Part shown: positions 44,020-52,434 of the stretch, piece by piece
How the letters are laid out: each line of letters starts with the position of its first letter
Position numbering within the stretch: the first letter of the stretch is position 1
Origin: VRUE01 sp963753585
Lineage (GTDB): Bacteria; Actinomycetota; Thermoleophilia; Solirubrobacterales; 70-9
Assembly: GCA_963753585.1 (NCBI GenBank)
Contig: CAVWCU010000002.1
Location: forward strand, 186,001 to 250,000
DNA length: 64,000 nucleotides
Reading direction: 5' to 3'
The notes under the pieces: model-generated
Seen by the model: the letters and a program-made list of their open reading frames with translations, nothing else
The model's database searches: none
Told to the model about the DNA's origin: nothing
Program-made: the position numbers and the translations under genes

Positions 44020-45321
44020 TCAGCCGCTGACAGTGGGGCGGTGTTCCGCCCCTTCGGGTTCTTCGGGGCGAACGGCGTCGGCGCCGAGGTCGAAGGCCTT
44101 GTGCAGCACCCGCACGGCGTCGGGGACACGGTCGGCCGCGATGACGCAGGAGATCTTGATCGGGGAGGTGGAGATCATCTCGATGTTGATCCCCTCGCCC
44201 CCGAGGACCTCGAAGACCTTGGCGGCGACGCCGGGGTGGGAACGCATGCCGGCGCCGATGATCGAGACCTTGCCGATGCGCTCGTCCGTGCGCACCCCCT
44301 GGCTGACGTCGCCGAGGGCCGAGAGCGCGTCGGTGGCGGCGGTCAGCTCGGAGCGGTCGATCGTGAAGGAGAGGTCGGCCAGCTCATCGTCGCCGACGGG
44401 CTCGTTCTGGATGATCACGTCGACGTTGATGCCGGCCTCGGCCAGCGCGGTGAAGATCTCACCGGCGACGCCGGGCTCGTCGCGGATGCCGACCAGCGTC
44501 ACGCGCGCCTCGTCATCGGTGTGGGTCACGGCTGTTACGAAGGGTTGCTCCACGGTCTCCTGCTCGGCCTCGGCCTCGGTGACGACGAGGGTACCGGGAC
44601 CGTCCTCGAAGCTGCCGCGGCAGTGGATGCGTACGCCGTGGTTGCGCGCGTACTCGACCGAGCGCAGCTGCAGGACGCGGGCGCCGGAAGCCGCCATCTC
44701 GAGCGTCTCCTCGAAGGTGGCGATCGGGATCTTGCGCGCCTCGGGGACGATCCGCGGATCGGCGCTGAAGACGCCGGCGACGTCGGTGTAGATCTCGCAG
44801 ACTTCCGCTTTCAAGGCCGCCGCGAGCGCCACGGCAGTGGTGTCGGAGCCCCCGCGGCCGAGGGTGGTGACGTCGTGGCTCTCGGTCGAGACCCCCTGGA
44901 AGCCGGCGACGAGCACTATGTGGTCCTCCTCCAGTGCCGCCTCGATCCGCTCGGCCCGGACGTCGATGATCCTCGCCTTGGTATGGGAGGAGTCGGTGAC
45001 GATCCCGGCCTGGGAGCCGGTCAGCGAGATCGCCTTGTGGCCCATGTCGTGGATCGCCATCGCGCAGAGGGCGCACGAGATCCGCTCGCCACTGGAGAGC
45101 AGCATGTCCATCTCGCGCGAGTCCGGGCGCTTCGATATCTCCAGCGCCTGGGCGACGAGCTCGTCGGTCGTCTTGCCCCGGGCCGAGAGGACCGCGACCG
45201 CGCGCTTGCCTTCCTCGCGCGCGGCGACGATCCGCCGCGCCGCGCGCTTGATCTCCTTGGCGCCGGTGACGGAGGTGCCGCCGAACTTCATCACCACGGT
45301 CTTGGGTGTTCCCTCAGCCAT
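44020..45321 (-). CDS. aspartate kinase
   Basis: A 433-residue aspartokinase, the first step of the aspartate family. KFGGTSVTGAKEIKRA opens the kinase, with TLGRGGSDTTAVALAAAL and EIYTDVAGVFSADPRIVPEA farther in. Two ACT domains fill residues about 270-420 (ARVTLVGIRDEPGVAGEIFT, KVSIIGAGMRSHPGVAAKVF), the site of feedback by lysine and/or threonine. Only one homologue is visible, and no internal start for a separate beta subunit was checked. No riboswitch is evident in the 40-nt space upstream. Confidence 0.95.
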   Translation of the reverse strand: MAEGTPKTVVMKFGGTSVTGAKEIKRAARRIVAAREEGKRAVAVLSARGKTTDELVAQALEISKRPDSREMDMLLSSGERISCALCAMAIHDMGHKAISLTGSQAGIVTDSSHTKARIIDVRAERIEAALEEDHIVLVAGFQGVSTESHDVTTLGRGGSDTTAVALAAALKAEVCEIYTDVAGVFSADPRIVPEARKIPIATFEETLEMAASGARVLQLRSVEYARNHGVRIHCRGSFEDGPGTLVVTEAEAEQETVEQPFVTAVTHTDDEARVTLVGIRDEPGVAGEIFTALAEAGINVDVIIQNEPVGDDELADLSFTIDRSELTAATDALSALGDVSQGVRTDERIGKVSIIGAGMRSHPGVAAKVFEVLGGEGINIEMISTSPIKISCVIAADRVPDAVRVLHKAFDLGADAVRPEEPEGAEHRPTVSG

Positions 45322-45361
45322 GAACGGCTGAGGATAGTCGCCCCGGAAGTGCGTCTGGCGA

Positions 45362-45595
45362 CTACTCGCCGCTGCCGAGGTTGCCGAGCATCGCGTGCTC
45401 GGCCATGCGGATCAGGCCGAGGGCCATGTGGGGGCGCATGTCGCTGGTCCGCACGCGCACGTGGGAGCCGTGGGGCCCGACGACCTCGACGATCGTGCAG
45501 ACGTCGCCGATCTGGCAGTCCTCGCCGTAGTCGGCTTCGAGCGCCTCCATCTGCGCCGTGACCACCTGGCCCATCTTGCTCTGATCGAGTGGCAT
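45362..45595 (-). CDS. conserved small protein of unknown function
   Basis: A 77-residue acidic protein. Helix VTAQMEALEADYGEDCQIG is followed by beta strands DVCTIVEVVGPHGSHVRVRT and an amphipathic helix ALGLIRMAEHAMLG. It starts 40 nt upstream of aspartokinase on the same strand, probably the same transcript. I do not recognise a named family. Confidence 0.65.
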   Translation of the reverse strand: MPLDQSKMGQVVTAQMEALEADYGEDCQIGDVCTIVEVVGPHGSHVRVRTSDMRPHMALGLIRMAEHAMLGNLGSGE

Positions 45596-45630
45596 CTCGC
45601 AAACCTTTCTAGTAGGGGCCAGGCCCAGTT

Positions 45631-46794
45631 CTATGCAAGCTGGGACCGACGCAGGAAATCATCGAACATTGGAACCGTGAATGCAGTATCGCCGTGCGCG
45701 GGGCTGTACACCATGCCCTTCTTGATAAGTCCTGAGCGGCGAGGAGCCACGCTCTCGACCTTTACGCCTAGTTTCGCAGCGATGTCGCCAGACCGATGGG
45801 GACCGGGCCCCAACTCCGCCATCGCGCCCAGATATTGCTTCTCAGCAGGCGTGAGGCGATCCATACGCACACGAAAGAAATTCTCGTCGAGTCGGCGCTG
45901 AACATCCCGTGCGGCAAGGGTCACGTCGTCCAAGCAGATCGGCGTTTGTGGGGCCGCGTTCCAGACGTGATAGCCCCACTCCTGAAGGAAGTACGGATAT
46001 CCCTGCGTGAACTCCAAGAGCTTCTCCAGGGCGTCGGCAGAGAATTCGACCCCCTGCGCCCTGGCAGGCGTAGCCAGTACCGCAGTGGCATCAGCCTTGC
46101 CGAGCGACCCAATTTCCGGGAAGTCGAAGAGTCTCTCCGCGTAGGACTTCGCGTTGCCGGCCAGCCCCGGAAGCTGTGGCAAACCAGCTCCCACAAGGAT
46201 GACGGGCAAGCCGAGTTGAACTGTCCGATGAATGGCCGTGATCAAGGCAGCAAGCTCATCGGCACCGAGGTACTGCACCTCGTCGATTGCGAGCAGAAGC
46301 CCGCGCCCTCGGTCGCCCGCTGCCTCTCCTGCGGCCACCAGCAGGTCGGTCACGTCCTCCGCCAGGACGCCGGAATCGGCACTGCCGGCGATGGCGTCGA
46401 CGTTGAGGGATATAGAACTGCCGTCCGGCAGGTTGTATGAGAACGACTTGAGGGTGCCAAGCGCTCGTTTGACCGCACGCGACACCGGTCCGGCGTCCAA
46501 GCGGAGCAGTATCGAACGCAGGCGAGCAGCCAGAAGATGCTCGAAATCACCGGTCTCCGGCGCCTCGATGAAGGCTCCCACCAGGCCCTCATCCTGTGCC
46601 ATCTGATCGAACCGGTTGAGCAGTACGGTCTTTCCAACGCCCCTCAGCCCGATGGGCATGATGCTCTTCCCCGGACGCCCAGAGATCGTCCGCTTCAGAG
46701 CGATCCGATAGCTCTCCAAGAGCTCCTCGCGACCAACGAAAGCGGGCGGCGGGGTGCCGGCCCCCGGCGAGAACGGATTATCGACTGGGTCCAT
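45631..46794 (-). CDS. AAA-type ATPase (AAA_16/Orc1-like) of unknown role
   Basis: A 387-residue ATPase. FVGREELLESYRIAL opens the AAA region, PIGLRGVGKTVLLNRF is Walker A near residue 50, and GRGLLLAIDEVQYLGADEL is Walker B near 165. LPVILVGAGLPQLPGL matches the sensor 1 region. A C-terminal winged helix appears near 310-380 (LTPAEKQYLGAMAELG, HRSGDIAAKLGVK). Members are often stand-alone NTPases in accessory regions; roles include transcriptional control and defence. Codon use is less GC-biased than neighbours, suggesting transfer. Confidence 0.75.
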   Translation of the reverse strand: MDPVDNPFSPGAGTPPPAFVGREELLESYRIALKRTISGRPGKSIMPIGLRGVGKTVLLNRFDQMAQDEGLVGAFIEAPETGDFEHLLAARLRSILLRLDAGPVSRAVKRALGTLKSFSYNLPDGSSISLNVDAIAGSADSGVLAEDVTDLLVAAGEAAGDRGRGLLLAIDEVQYLGADELAALITAIHRTVQLGLPVILVGAGLPQLPGLAGNAKSYAERLFDFPEIGSLGKADATAVLATPARAQGVEFSADALEKLLEFTQGYPYFLQEWGYHVWNAAPQTPICLDDVTLAARDVQRRLDENFFRVRMDRLTPAEKQYLGAMAELGPGPHRSGDIAAKLGVKVESVAPRRSGLIKKGMVYSPAHGDTAFTVPMFDDFLRRSQLA

Positions 46795-46803
46795 GACTAG
46801 GCA

Positions 46804-46849
46804 GAGCTTACCCTGTCTTATCGAGCTTATTGAATTCAGGCATAAGCTC
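46804..46849. promoter_or_regulatory. AGCTTA-repeat cluster between AAA and PadR genes
   Basis: GAGCTTA at 46804-46810, GAGCTTAT at 46823-46830 and its reverse complement ATAAGCTC at 46842-46849 lie just upstream of the AAA ATPase start (46794). The latter two form an 8-bp inverted repeat. Likely operator for the divergent promoters. Confidence 0.45.
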
Positions 46850-46947
46850 TATCAAAGGCATTATCCGGGGATTTCCCTTTCTGCATAGAGAAGGTAGACG
46901 TGCCTGAAATCACATAGACAATGTATCGTTTAGATATATTTGCACTC

Positions 46948-47505
46948 ATGGACCTTAGCCCCACCGCCTACGTGATCCTCGGCATGGTCAGCCGCGAGCC
47001 GCGCTCGGGCTATGAGATCAAGGCGATCGTCGACGACACGACCAGGTTCTTCTGGGCGGCCAGCTACGGGCAGATCTACCCGGAGCTGAAACGGCTCTCC
47101 GAGGCGGGCCTGGTCGAGGGAGTCGACGCTCCCCGCGGCGAGCGCAAGCGCACCGTCTACGCAATCACCGCGGCGGGGGAAACGGAGCTGAAGGCCTGGC
47201 TGAGCGAGCCGCCCGAGACGGCGGAGATGCGCGAAGAAGGGCTGCTGAAGCTCTTCTTCTCCGGTGTGCTGCCGCCCGAGAAGGCGGCCGCGACCCTGCG
47301 GGCGATGCGCGAGCACCGCGCCGGCGTCGCCGCGCGGCTGCGGGCGATGGAGCCCAAGGCTGCGGCGAAGCTGGAGGAGATGGATGACCCCTACCCCCTG
47401 ATGGTGCTGCAGGGGGGGGTTGAGTTCAACGAGTGGTTCGCAGACTGGTGCGAGCGGATGGAGGCTCGCCTCCTCGGCTCCGCCGACGACGGAAGGAGCA
47501 GCTGA
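46948..47505 (+). CDS. PadR-family transcriptional regulator
   Basis: A 185-residue regulator. PadR winged helix: SPTAYVILGMVSREPRSGYE, IKAIVDDTTRFFWAASYGQI, YPELKRLSEAGLVEG, then KRTVYAITAAGETELKAWL. A C-terminal helical dimerisation domain follows (vir-type). The ATG at 46948 is preferred over 46921, which would translate the AT-rich operator TATCGTTTAGATA and a TATATT box 8 nt upstream of the chosen start, implying a leaderless message. The MMPL gene follows with a TGATG overlap, so PadR probably represses this transporter. Confidence 0.88.
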   Translation: MDLSPTAYVILGMVSREPRSGYEIKAIVDDTTRFFWAASYGQIYPELKRLSEAGLVEGVDAPRGERKRTVYAITAAGETELKAWLSEPPETAEMREEGLLKLFFSGVLPPEKAAATLRAMREHRAGVAARLRAMEPKAAAKLEEMDDPYPLMVLQGGVEFNEWFADWCERMEARLLGSADDGRSS

Positions 47506-49655
47506 TGTTCGACGCCCTCGCCCGCCTCGCCGACCGGCGCGCCCGCCGCGTCGGCCTGCTTGCAATCGCCTTCTTCCTCCTCGCCGGCGCGCTCGGCGGC
47601 TCGGTCGCCGAACGGCTCGACCCCTACGGGGCCGACGACCCGGCGACCGAGACCGTGCAGGCGCGGGAGGCGCTGCGGGACGCCGGCCACCGCGTGCCCG
47701 GGGTGATCGTCGTCGTCGAGGGCGCGCCGGTCGCGGAGCCGGCGACGCGGGCCCGCATCGTCGCTCTCGAGCGGGAGCTGCGCGCCCGCGGTGACGTCCA
47801 CTCGGTCACCGGCTTCTACGACACCCGCTCGCGCGACTTCGTCTCGCGCGACGGCGGGGCGACCTACCTCGCGGTGGCGCTCGAGCCGACCGGCGACAAG
47901 GAGTGGCAGGAGGCGGGTGCCGACATCGCCGAGCGCCTCGGCGACCGCCCCGGCGTCACCGTCGGCGGCGCCGCCGTCGCCCAGGAGCAAGTCAACAAGC
48001 AGGTCGAGGAAGACCTGCGCACGGCCGAGATGCTCGCCTTCCCGCTGCTCTTCCTGCTCTCCTTCCTCTTCTTCCGCAGCCTCGTCGCAGCGCTGCTGCC
48101 GGTGATGATCGGCCTGCTGGCAATCGTCGGCACCTTCCTCATCCTCCGCCTCGCCAGTGAAGTCGGCTCGATCTCGATCTTCGCCCTCAACCTCACCACC
48201 GGGCTCGGCCTCGGGCTGGCGATCGACTACAGCCTCTTCGTCGTCTCCCGCTACCGCGAGGAGATCGCGGTCGACGGACCCGGTCTAGCCGCGATGCGGC
48301 GGGTGATGGCGACCGCCGGGCGCACGGTCTTCTTCTCCTCGCTTACGGTCGCGGCGGCGCTCGCCTCGCTGCTCGTCTTCCCGCAGCGCTTCCTCTACTC
48401 GATGGGCCTCGGCGGCTCGCTGGTGGCGCTGCTCGCGGCGGTGGTGGCGCTGACCGTCCTGCCCGCCGTCCTCACCCTGCTCGGCACCCGCGTCAACTCG
48501 CTCGCCCCGCGCGCCCTGCAGCGCCGCGCCGAGGCCGACGCGCGCCCGGACGAGAAGGGCTTCTGGTACCGGCTCTCGCGCTTCGTCATGCGCCGTCCCG
48601 TGCCCGTGGCGACGCTCAGCGCCCTCTTCCTGATCGTGCTCGGCCTGCCCTTCTTCGGGATCAAGTTCAACACCGTCGACCCGACCGTGCTGCCGGAGAG
48701 CGCCAGCGCCCGGCAGGCGTACGACACGGTCAGCGAGGAGTTCCCGCCCTACCGCGAGACGCCGATCTGGGTCGCGGTGGAGGGCGGCGAGCCGGGGGGA
48801 ACGGCCGCGCTCGCGGCCCGGATCCGGACGAGCGAGGGCGTCGCCGCGGTGGCACCGCCGCAGCGCCTGCGGGGCGACGTCACCGTGATCCAGGCGGTCT
48901 CGGCGAACCCCTTTGCATCGGAGGCGAGCCAGTCGACGGTCGAGCGGATCCGCGACGTGCCGGCACCCCCTGGCGCGACCGTGCAGGTCAGCGGCGCCAC
49001 CGCCGACTTCGTCGACTTCCAGGACAGCCTCACCCGGCACCTGCCGATCGCTTTCGCGATCATCGTCCTCGCCACCCTGGTCATCCTCTTCCTGATGACC
49101 GGCTCGGTGGTGCTGCCGGTCAAGTCGCTGCTGATGAACTTCCTCAACCTCAGCGCCGTCTTCGGCCTGCTGGTGCTGATCTTCCAGGACGGACGCCTGG
49201 AAGGCCTGCTCGACTACACCAGCCCCGGCGCGATCGAGCAGACGATGCCGATCCTGCTCTTCGCGCTCGCCTTCGGCCTCTCCACCGACTACGCCGTCTT
49301 CCTGCTCTCGCGGATCAAGGAGGCACGCGACAACGGCGCCTCGGACTCCGAGTGCGTGGCGATCGGCCTCGAGCGCACCGGCCGCATCGTCACCGCCGCG
49401 GCGCTGCTCTTCGCGATCGCGATCGGCGCCTTCGCCACCTCCCAGATCATCTTCATCAAGGAGAACGGCGTCGGCACGGCGCTGGCGGTCCTGATCGACG
49501 CCAGCATCATCCGCGCCCTGCTCGTGCCCTCGCTGATGGAGCTGCTGGGCAAATGGAACTGGTGGGCGCCCGCACCGCTGCGGCGGCTGCACGAACGGAT
49601 CGGGATCAGCGAGACGCGTGGGCCGGAGCCGGAATTCAACCCTAAGGCGGACTGA
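47505..49655 (+). CDS. MMPL/RND-family transporter
   Basis: A 716-residue transporter with the two MMPL repeats. Coupling motifs are GLGLGLAIDYSLFVVSRYRE near residue 240 and LAFGLSTDYAVFLLSRIKEA near 590. The first outer loop (about 40-175) and second (about 400-530) flank helix bundles. The ATG at 47505 overlaps the PadR stop (TGATG) with GGAAGGAG ahead, so it is co-translated with its regulator. It differs from the MMPL at 14705 in regulator family. Its stop codon lies inside a 101-nt hairpin repeat. Confidence 0.9.
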   Translation: MFDALARLADRRARRVGLLAIAFFLLAGALGGSVAERLDPYGADDPATETVQAREALRDAGHRVPGVIVVVEGAPVAEPATRARIVALERELRARGDVHSVTGFYDTRSRDFVSRDGGATYLAVALEPTGDKEWQEAGADIAERLGDRPGVTVGGAAVAQEQVNKQVEEDLRTAEMLAFPLLFLLSFLFFRSLVAALLPVMIGLLAIVGTFLILRLASEVGSISIFALNLTTGLGLGLAIDYSLFVVSRYREEIAVDGPGLAAMRRVMATAGRTVFFSSLTVAAALASLLVFPQRFLYSMGLGGSLVALLAAVVALTVLPAVLTLLGTRVNSLAPRALQRRAEADARPDEKGFWYRLSRFVMRRPVPVATLSALFLIVLGLPFFGIKFNTVDPTVLPESASARQAYDTVSEEFPPYRETPIWVAVEGGEPGGTAALAARIRTSEGVAAVAPPQRLRGDVTVIQAVSANPFASEASQSTVERIRDVPAPPGATVQVSGATADFVDFQDSLTRHLPIAFAIIVLATLVILFLMTGSVVLPVKSLLMNFLNLSAVFGLLVLIFQDGRLEGLLDYTSPGAIEQTMPILLFALAFGLSTDYAVFLLSRIKEARDNGASDSECVAIGLERTGRIVTAAALLFAIAIGAFATSQIIFIKENGVGTALAVLIDASIIRALLVPSLMELLGKWNWWAPAPLRRLHERIGISETRGPEPEFNPKAD

Positions 49656-49742
49656 CCAAGCAGATCAAGGACGCAGGGAGCGAAGCGTGCTCTGCACGTG
49701 AGCGACCGAGGACGCCGATATGCGCCGGTCAGACCGCCTTAG
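49642..49742 (+). repeat. 101-nt covarying hairpin repeat, copy A
   Basis: The ends CTAAGGCGG and CCGCCTTAG are perfect inverted repeats, extended by CTGACC/GGTCAG after one mismatch. The interior contains CGTGC-TCT-GCACG. The sequence recurs in opposite orientation at 56916-57016, exactly 101 nt long, with about 90 identical positions. It spans the junction of two convergent genes and contains both their stop codons. Confidence 0.85.
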
Positions 49743-50578
49743 GCGAAGGCCTGCGCGGCGCGGCGGCGGAGGTCGGCGTTGAGCATCCCCGTCACTTCGC
49801 TGGGGGTGCTGCCCGCGGAGGGAACCGCGTCGCCGATCAGGCCGGTGGCGCGGAAGCCGAAGAGGGGTGCGTCGAAGCCGACCTCGCGGATCTTGCGGAC
49901 CAGCTTGACCGCGCTGGGGGTGTCGGCTCCAGGGCCGCAGAGGACGATCGCGGTCGGGTCGAGAGCGCCCAGGGCACGCTCGAGCCGCTCGTCGCCGAGC
50001 TCGTTGGAGAGCATCAGCACGCGGAAGCCGGCGCGGCGCAGGGTCAGGTCGAGCGCCTGGGCATGGACCGCCTCGGCGTCGGAGCCGCGGCTGGAGTCGA
50101 GCAGAAGGATCCCGGCCGGGCGGGAGGCGGCGGAGGCGAGGCGGCGGGCGCCGTGCAGCCAACCGGTCGCCCAGCGCGAGGCGAACTCGAGCTCGGCCTC
50201 GGCGTCGGGATCGGCGGCGAGGCGGTCGATCGCCGGCAGCAGCATCTCCTCCACGGTGCGCTCCAGCGGGCGCAGGGCAAGGCTCTCCTCGACCGCTCGG
50301 TTGGCGGCCTCCTCGTCGAAGCTCTCCAGCGCCGCCAGCAGGTTGCCGCCACTTGCCGGCGCTGCCTGGCGCTGGCGAGCAAGCTCGATCGCCGAGGAGA
50401 TGTTGCCGGTCTGGGCGAGGGCGTCGCGCAGGGTCTGCAGCTCGACCAGCTCGTAGTTGCGGTGGTTGCCCTCGGTGCGCTTCGGCGTCGGGTAGCCGTA
50501 GCGGCGCTCCCAACTGCGCAGGGTGTTGGGGCTGACCCCGAGCACTTCCGCGGCTGCGTTGGTTCTTATTCCCGGCAT
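49739..50578 (-). CDS. MerR-family regulator with cobalamin-binding-like domain
   Basis: A 279-residue protein. The N-terminal MerR HTH is typical (TNAAAEVLGVSPNTLRSWER, RYGYPTPKRTEGNHRNYE). Residues about 85-165 form the helical B12-binding-2 type domain, and 165-275 a Rossmann-like domain (GILLLDSSRG, GFRVLMLSNELGDERL, IVLCGPGAD). The DxHxxG motif that supplies the cobalt-binding His is absent, so it may not bind B12 like CarH. The GGDEF-like gene upstream starts on the same strand. Its stop codon is in the 101-nt repeat. Confidence 0.78.
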   Translation of the reverse strand: MPGIRTNAAAEVLGVSPNTLRSWERRYGYPTPKRTEGNHRNYELVELQTLRDALAQTGNISSAIELARQRQAAPASGGNLLAALESFDEEAANRAVEESLALRPLERTVEEMLLPAIDRLAADPDAEAELEFASRWATGWLHGARRLASAASRPAGILLLDSSRGSDAEAVHAQALDLTLRRAGFRVLMLSNELGDERLERALGALDPTAIVLCGPGADTPSAVKLVRKIREVGFDAPLFGFRATGLIGDAVPSAGSTPSEVTGMLNADLRRRAAQAFA

Positions 50579-50683
50579 CTCAGATCTGGTTCCTTGGCGT
50601 GCCCAGCGCTATTCGCCGGGTGCCCGCATTCTCCCACCGGAGATCCAGGTTTACGCAGGTTATGGACAGATTTCGGGAATCTG

Positions 50684-51410
50684 TCAGCGATCTTGCAAGG
50701 TGCCGACGCCTACGGGCTGACCCAGGGCGCGCGCCCGCCACATCGCCTCGTCGGCCTTGCGCAGCAGCTCCTCGGCGTCGGCTGCCGTGCTCGGGGCAGG
50801 CGACGACACCCGCCGAGATGCCGATCCGCAGCCCTCCCGCCGCCTCCAGCTCGTCGAGCATGCGCAGCAGCCGCTCCGTCATCTGGACCCCCTCGACCGT
50901 GGTCTGGTTGGGCGCGAGCACGCAGAGCGCGTCCTCCTCGAGGCGAAACGTCTCGTCGACCAGGCGGACGCTGTCTCGCAGGGCGGCGCCGACCACGGCG
51001 AGCATCGTCTCCTGCCCGCCGCCCCCCTCGCCGTCGCGAGCGCCCGGGCCGTCGACGTCGAAGACAGCCAGTCCGAAGGGATGCCCGTAGCGCTTGTTGG
51101 TCTCGATCAGCTGCTCGAGCCGACGGCGCATGTGCCCGGGCTGGAAGAGGCTGGCGAGCTCGTTGGGGGCCACCTCGGCCGCGTGCGGCTGCTGGCCCGC
51201 CAACGCCGCGACCGCGGTGGCTGCCACCGAGCCGAACTCCTCGGCCAGCTTCTGGGCCGCGTCGGCGAACGGCTCGGCGGAGTCGCCCCGCATCTCCTCG
51301 CGCAGCCTGGCCAGCAGCGCGGCCTGCAGCCCGGAAACCTCGCGAACTACCTGGCCCGCCGGGGACTCGCTTCCGGCACCGTTGGTCGTCCGCGTCGCCA
51401 CCCTAGGCAC
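50684..51410 (-). CDS. GGDEF-like domain protein, degenerate (frameshifted)
   Basis: About 242 residues after correction. N-terminal helices (AALLARLREEMRGDSAEPFA) lead to a diguanylate-cyclase-like domain with YGHPFGLAVFDVDG and GISAGVVACPEHG. The GGDEF signature site reads RLEEDALCVL, so synthase activity is doubtful. A +1 shift near 50782 diverts the frame; without it the protein ends DAEELLRKADEAMWRARALG, the normal GGDEF C-terminus, stopping at 50684. The uncorrected frame runs to 50580 in poor sequence. Confidence 0.72.
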
Positions 51411-51498
51411 CTTGCCGCACGCAACGGACGCCAGGGCCGCAAAAGATCGCTATTTGCGGGTTGACATACGTCTAGGCAAATCGTCCGCAAAGTGCAGG

Positions 51499-52102
51499 CT
51501 AATCGAGGCTGCGGCGGCCGGCGAAGGCCTTGCCCAGGGTGACCTCGTCGGCGTGCTCGAGGTCGGCGCCGACGGGGAGACCGCTGGCGAGCCGGGTGAC
51601 GGCGACGCGGCCGCGCAGGAGCTCGGCGATGTGCAGCGCAGTCGCCTCACCGGTTGTCGTCGGGTTGGTGGCGAGGACGACCTCGCGCACCTCGCCGTCC
51701 TCGACCCGGCGCAGCAGCTCGGCGATCTTCAGGTCCTCGGCGTCGACGCCGTCGATCGGCGAGAGGGCGCCGCCGAGCACGTGGTAGAGGCCCCGGTACT
51801 CGTGGGTACGCTCGATCGGGATCACGTCGGCGGGCTCCTCGACGACGCAGATCGTCGTGCGGTCGCGGCCCGAGTCCGAGCAGATGCGGCAGCGCGGGCC
51901 CTCGGAGAGGTTGAAGCACTCCTCGCAGAGGCCGACCTTCTCCCTCACCTCGGTTATCGCCGCCGAGAGCGCCGCCGCCTCTTCGTCGGGTGCGCGGAGG
52001 ATGTGGAAGGCGAGGCGCTGCGCCGTGCGCTGGCCGATCCCCGGCAGCCGCGAGAGCTCCGCGACGAGCCGGGCGAGCGGCGCCGGACCCTCGCGTGCTC
52101 AC
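51499..52102 (-). CDS. recR: recombination protein RecR (frameshifted near the start)
   Basis: 200 residues when one extra G is removed. The HhH motif LVAELSRLPGIGQRTAQRLA is near the start, the zinc finger CEECFNLSEGPRCRIC in the middle, and the Toprim domain VVEEPADVIPIERTHEYRGL follows to the C-terminus. It works with RecFO in recombinational repair. A GTG overlapping the YbaB stop (GTGA, 52102) is the natural start, but the frame shifts one base within the GGG at about 52087-52089. The corrected length equals the normal family length. Confidence 0.93.
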
Positions 52103-52434
52103 ATCCCGGGGAGGCCGCCGAGGCCTCCCGTGATCCCGCCCATCTTGGACTCCGCCAGCTGCTGGGCGGCGCGCAGGCCCTCGTTGACCGCGGCCTGCAC
52201 CATCTCGGCGAGCAGCTCGGGCTCCTCCGGGTCGATCGCCTCGGGGTCGATGACGATCTCGCGCAGGGTCAGGTCGCCGCCCATCTTCACCTTCACCATG
52301 CCGCCGCCGGCGCTGGCCTCGACCACCTCGTCCTTGAGCTTCTCCTGCGCCTGCAGCATCTCGTTCTGCATCTGCTGCGCCTGCTTCATCAGGGCGTTCA
52401 CGTCGAAGCCCCCGGGCATTCCGCCTCTCGCCAC
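52099..52434 (-). CDS. ybaB: YbaB/EbfC family nucleoid-associated protein
   Basis: A 111-residue DNA-binding protein. MKQAQQMQNEMLQAQEKLKD, VVEASAGGGMVKVKMGGDLT and IDPEAIDPEEPELLAEMVQA are the family motifs. It lies between dnaX and recR, the standard cluster. GTG at 52434 begins one base from the dnaX stop; an ATG five codons on is possible. Its stop overlaps the recR start. Confidence 0.93.
   Translation of the reverse strand: MARGGMPGGFDVNALMKQAQQMQNEMLQAQEKLKDEVVEASAGGGMVKVKMGGDLTLREIVIDPEAIDPEEPELLAEMVQAAVNEGLRAAQQLAESKMGGITGGLGGLPGM

Noticed and set aside
45322..45361. Lysine riboswitch before aspartokinase.
   Set aside because: Only 40 nt separate it from the upstream gene, too little for the aptamer, and no L-box elements are seen.
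46877..46905. A stretch resembling the transposon end (TTCTGCATAGAGAAGG then TAG and ACGTG).
   Set aside because: It matches the 28-nt terminal repeat only with several gaps, and there is no second copy nearby, so chance similarity is as likely as a solo end.
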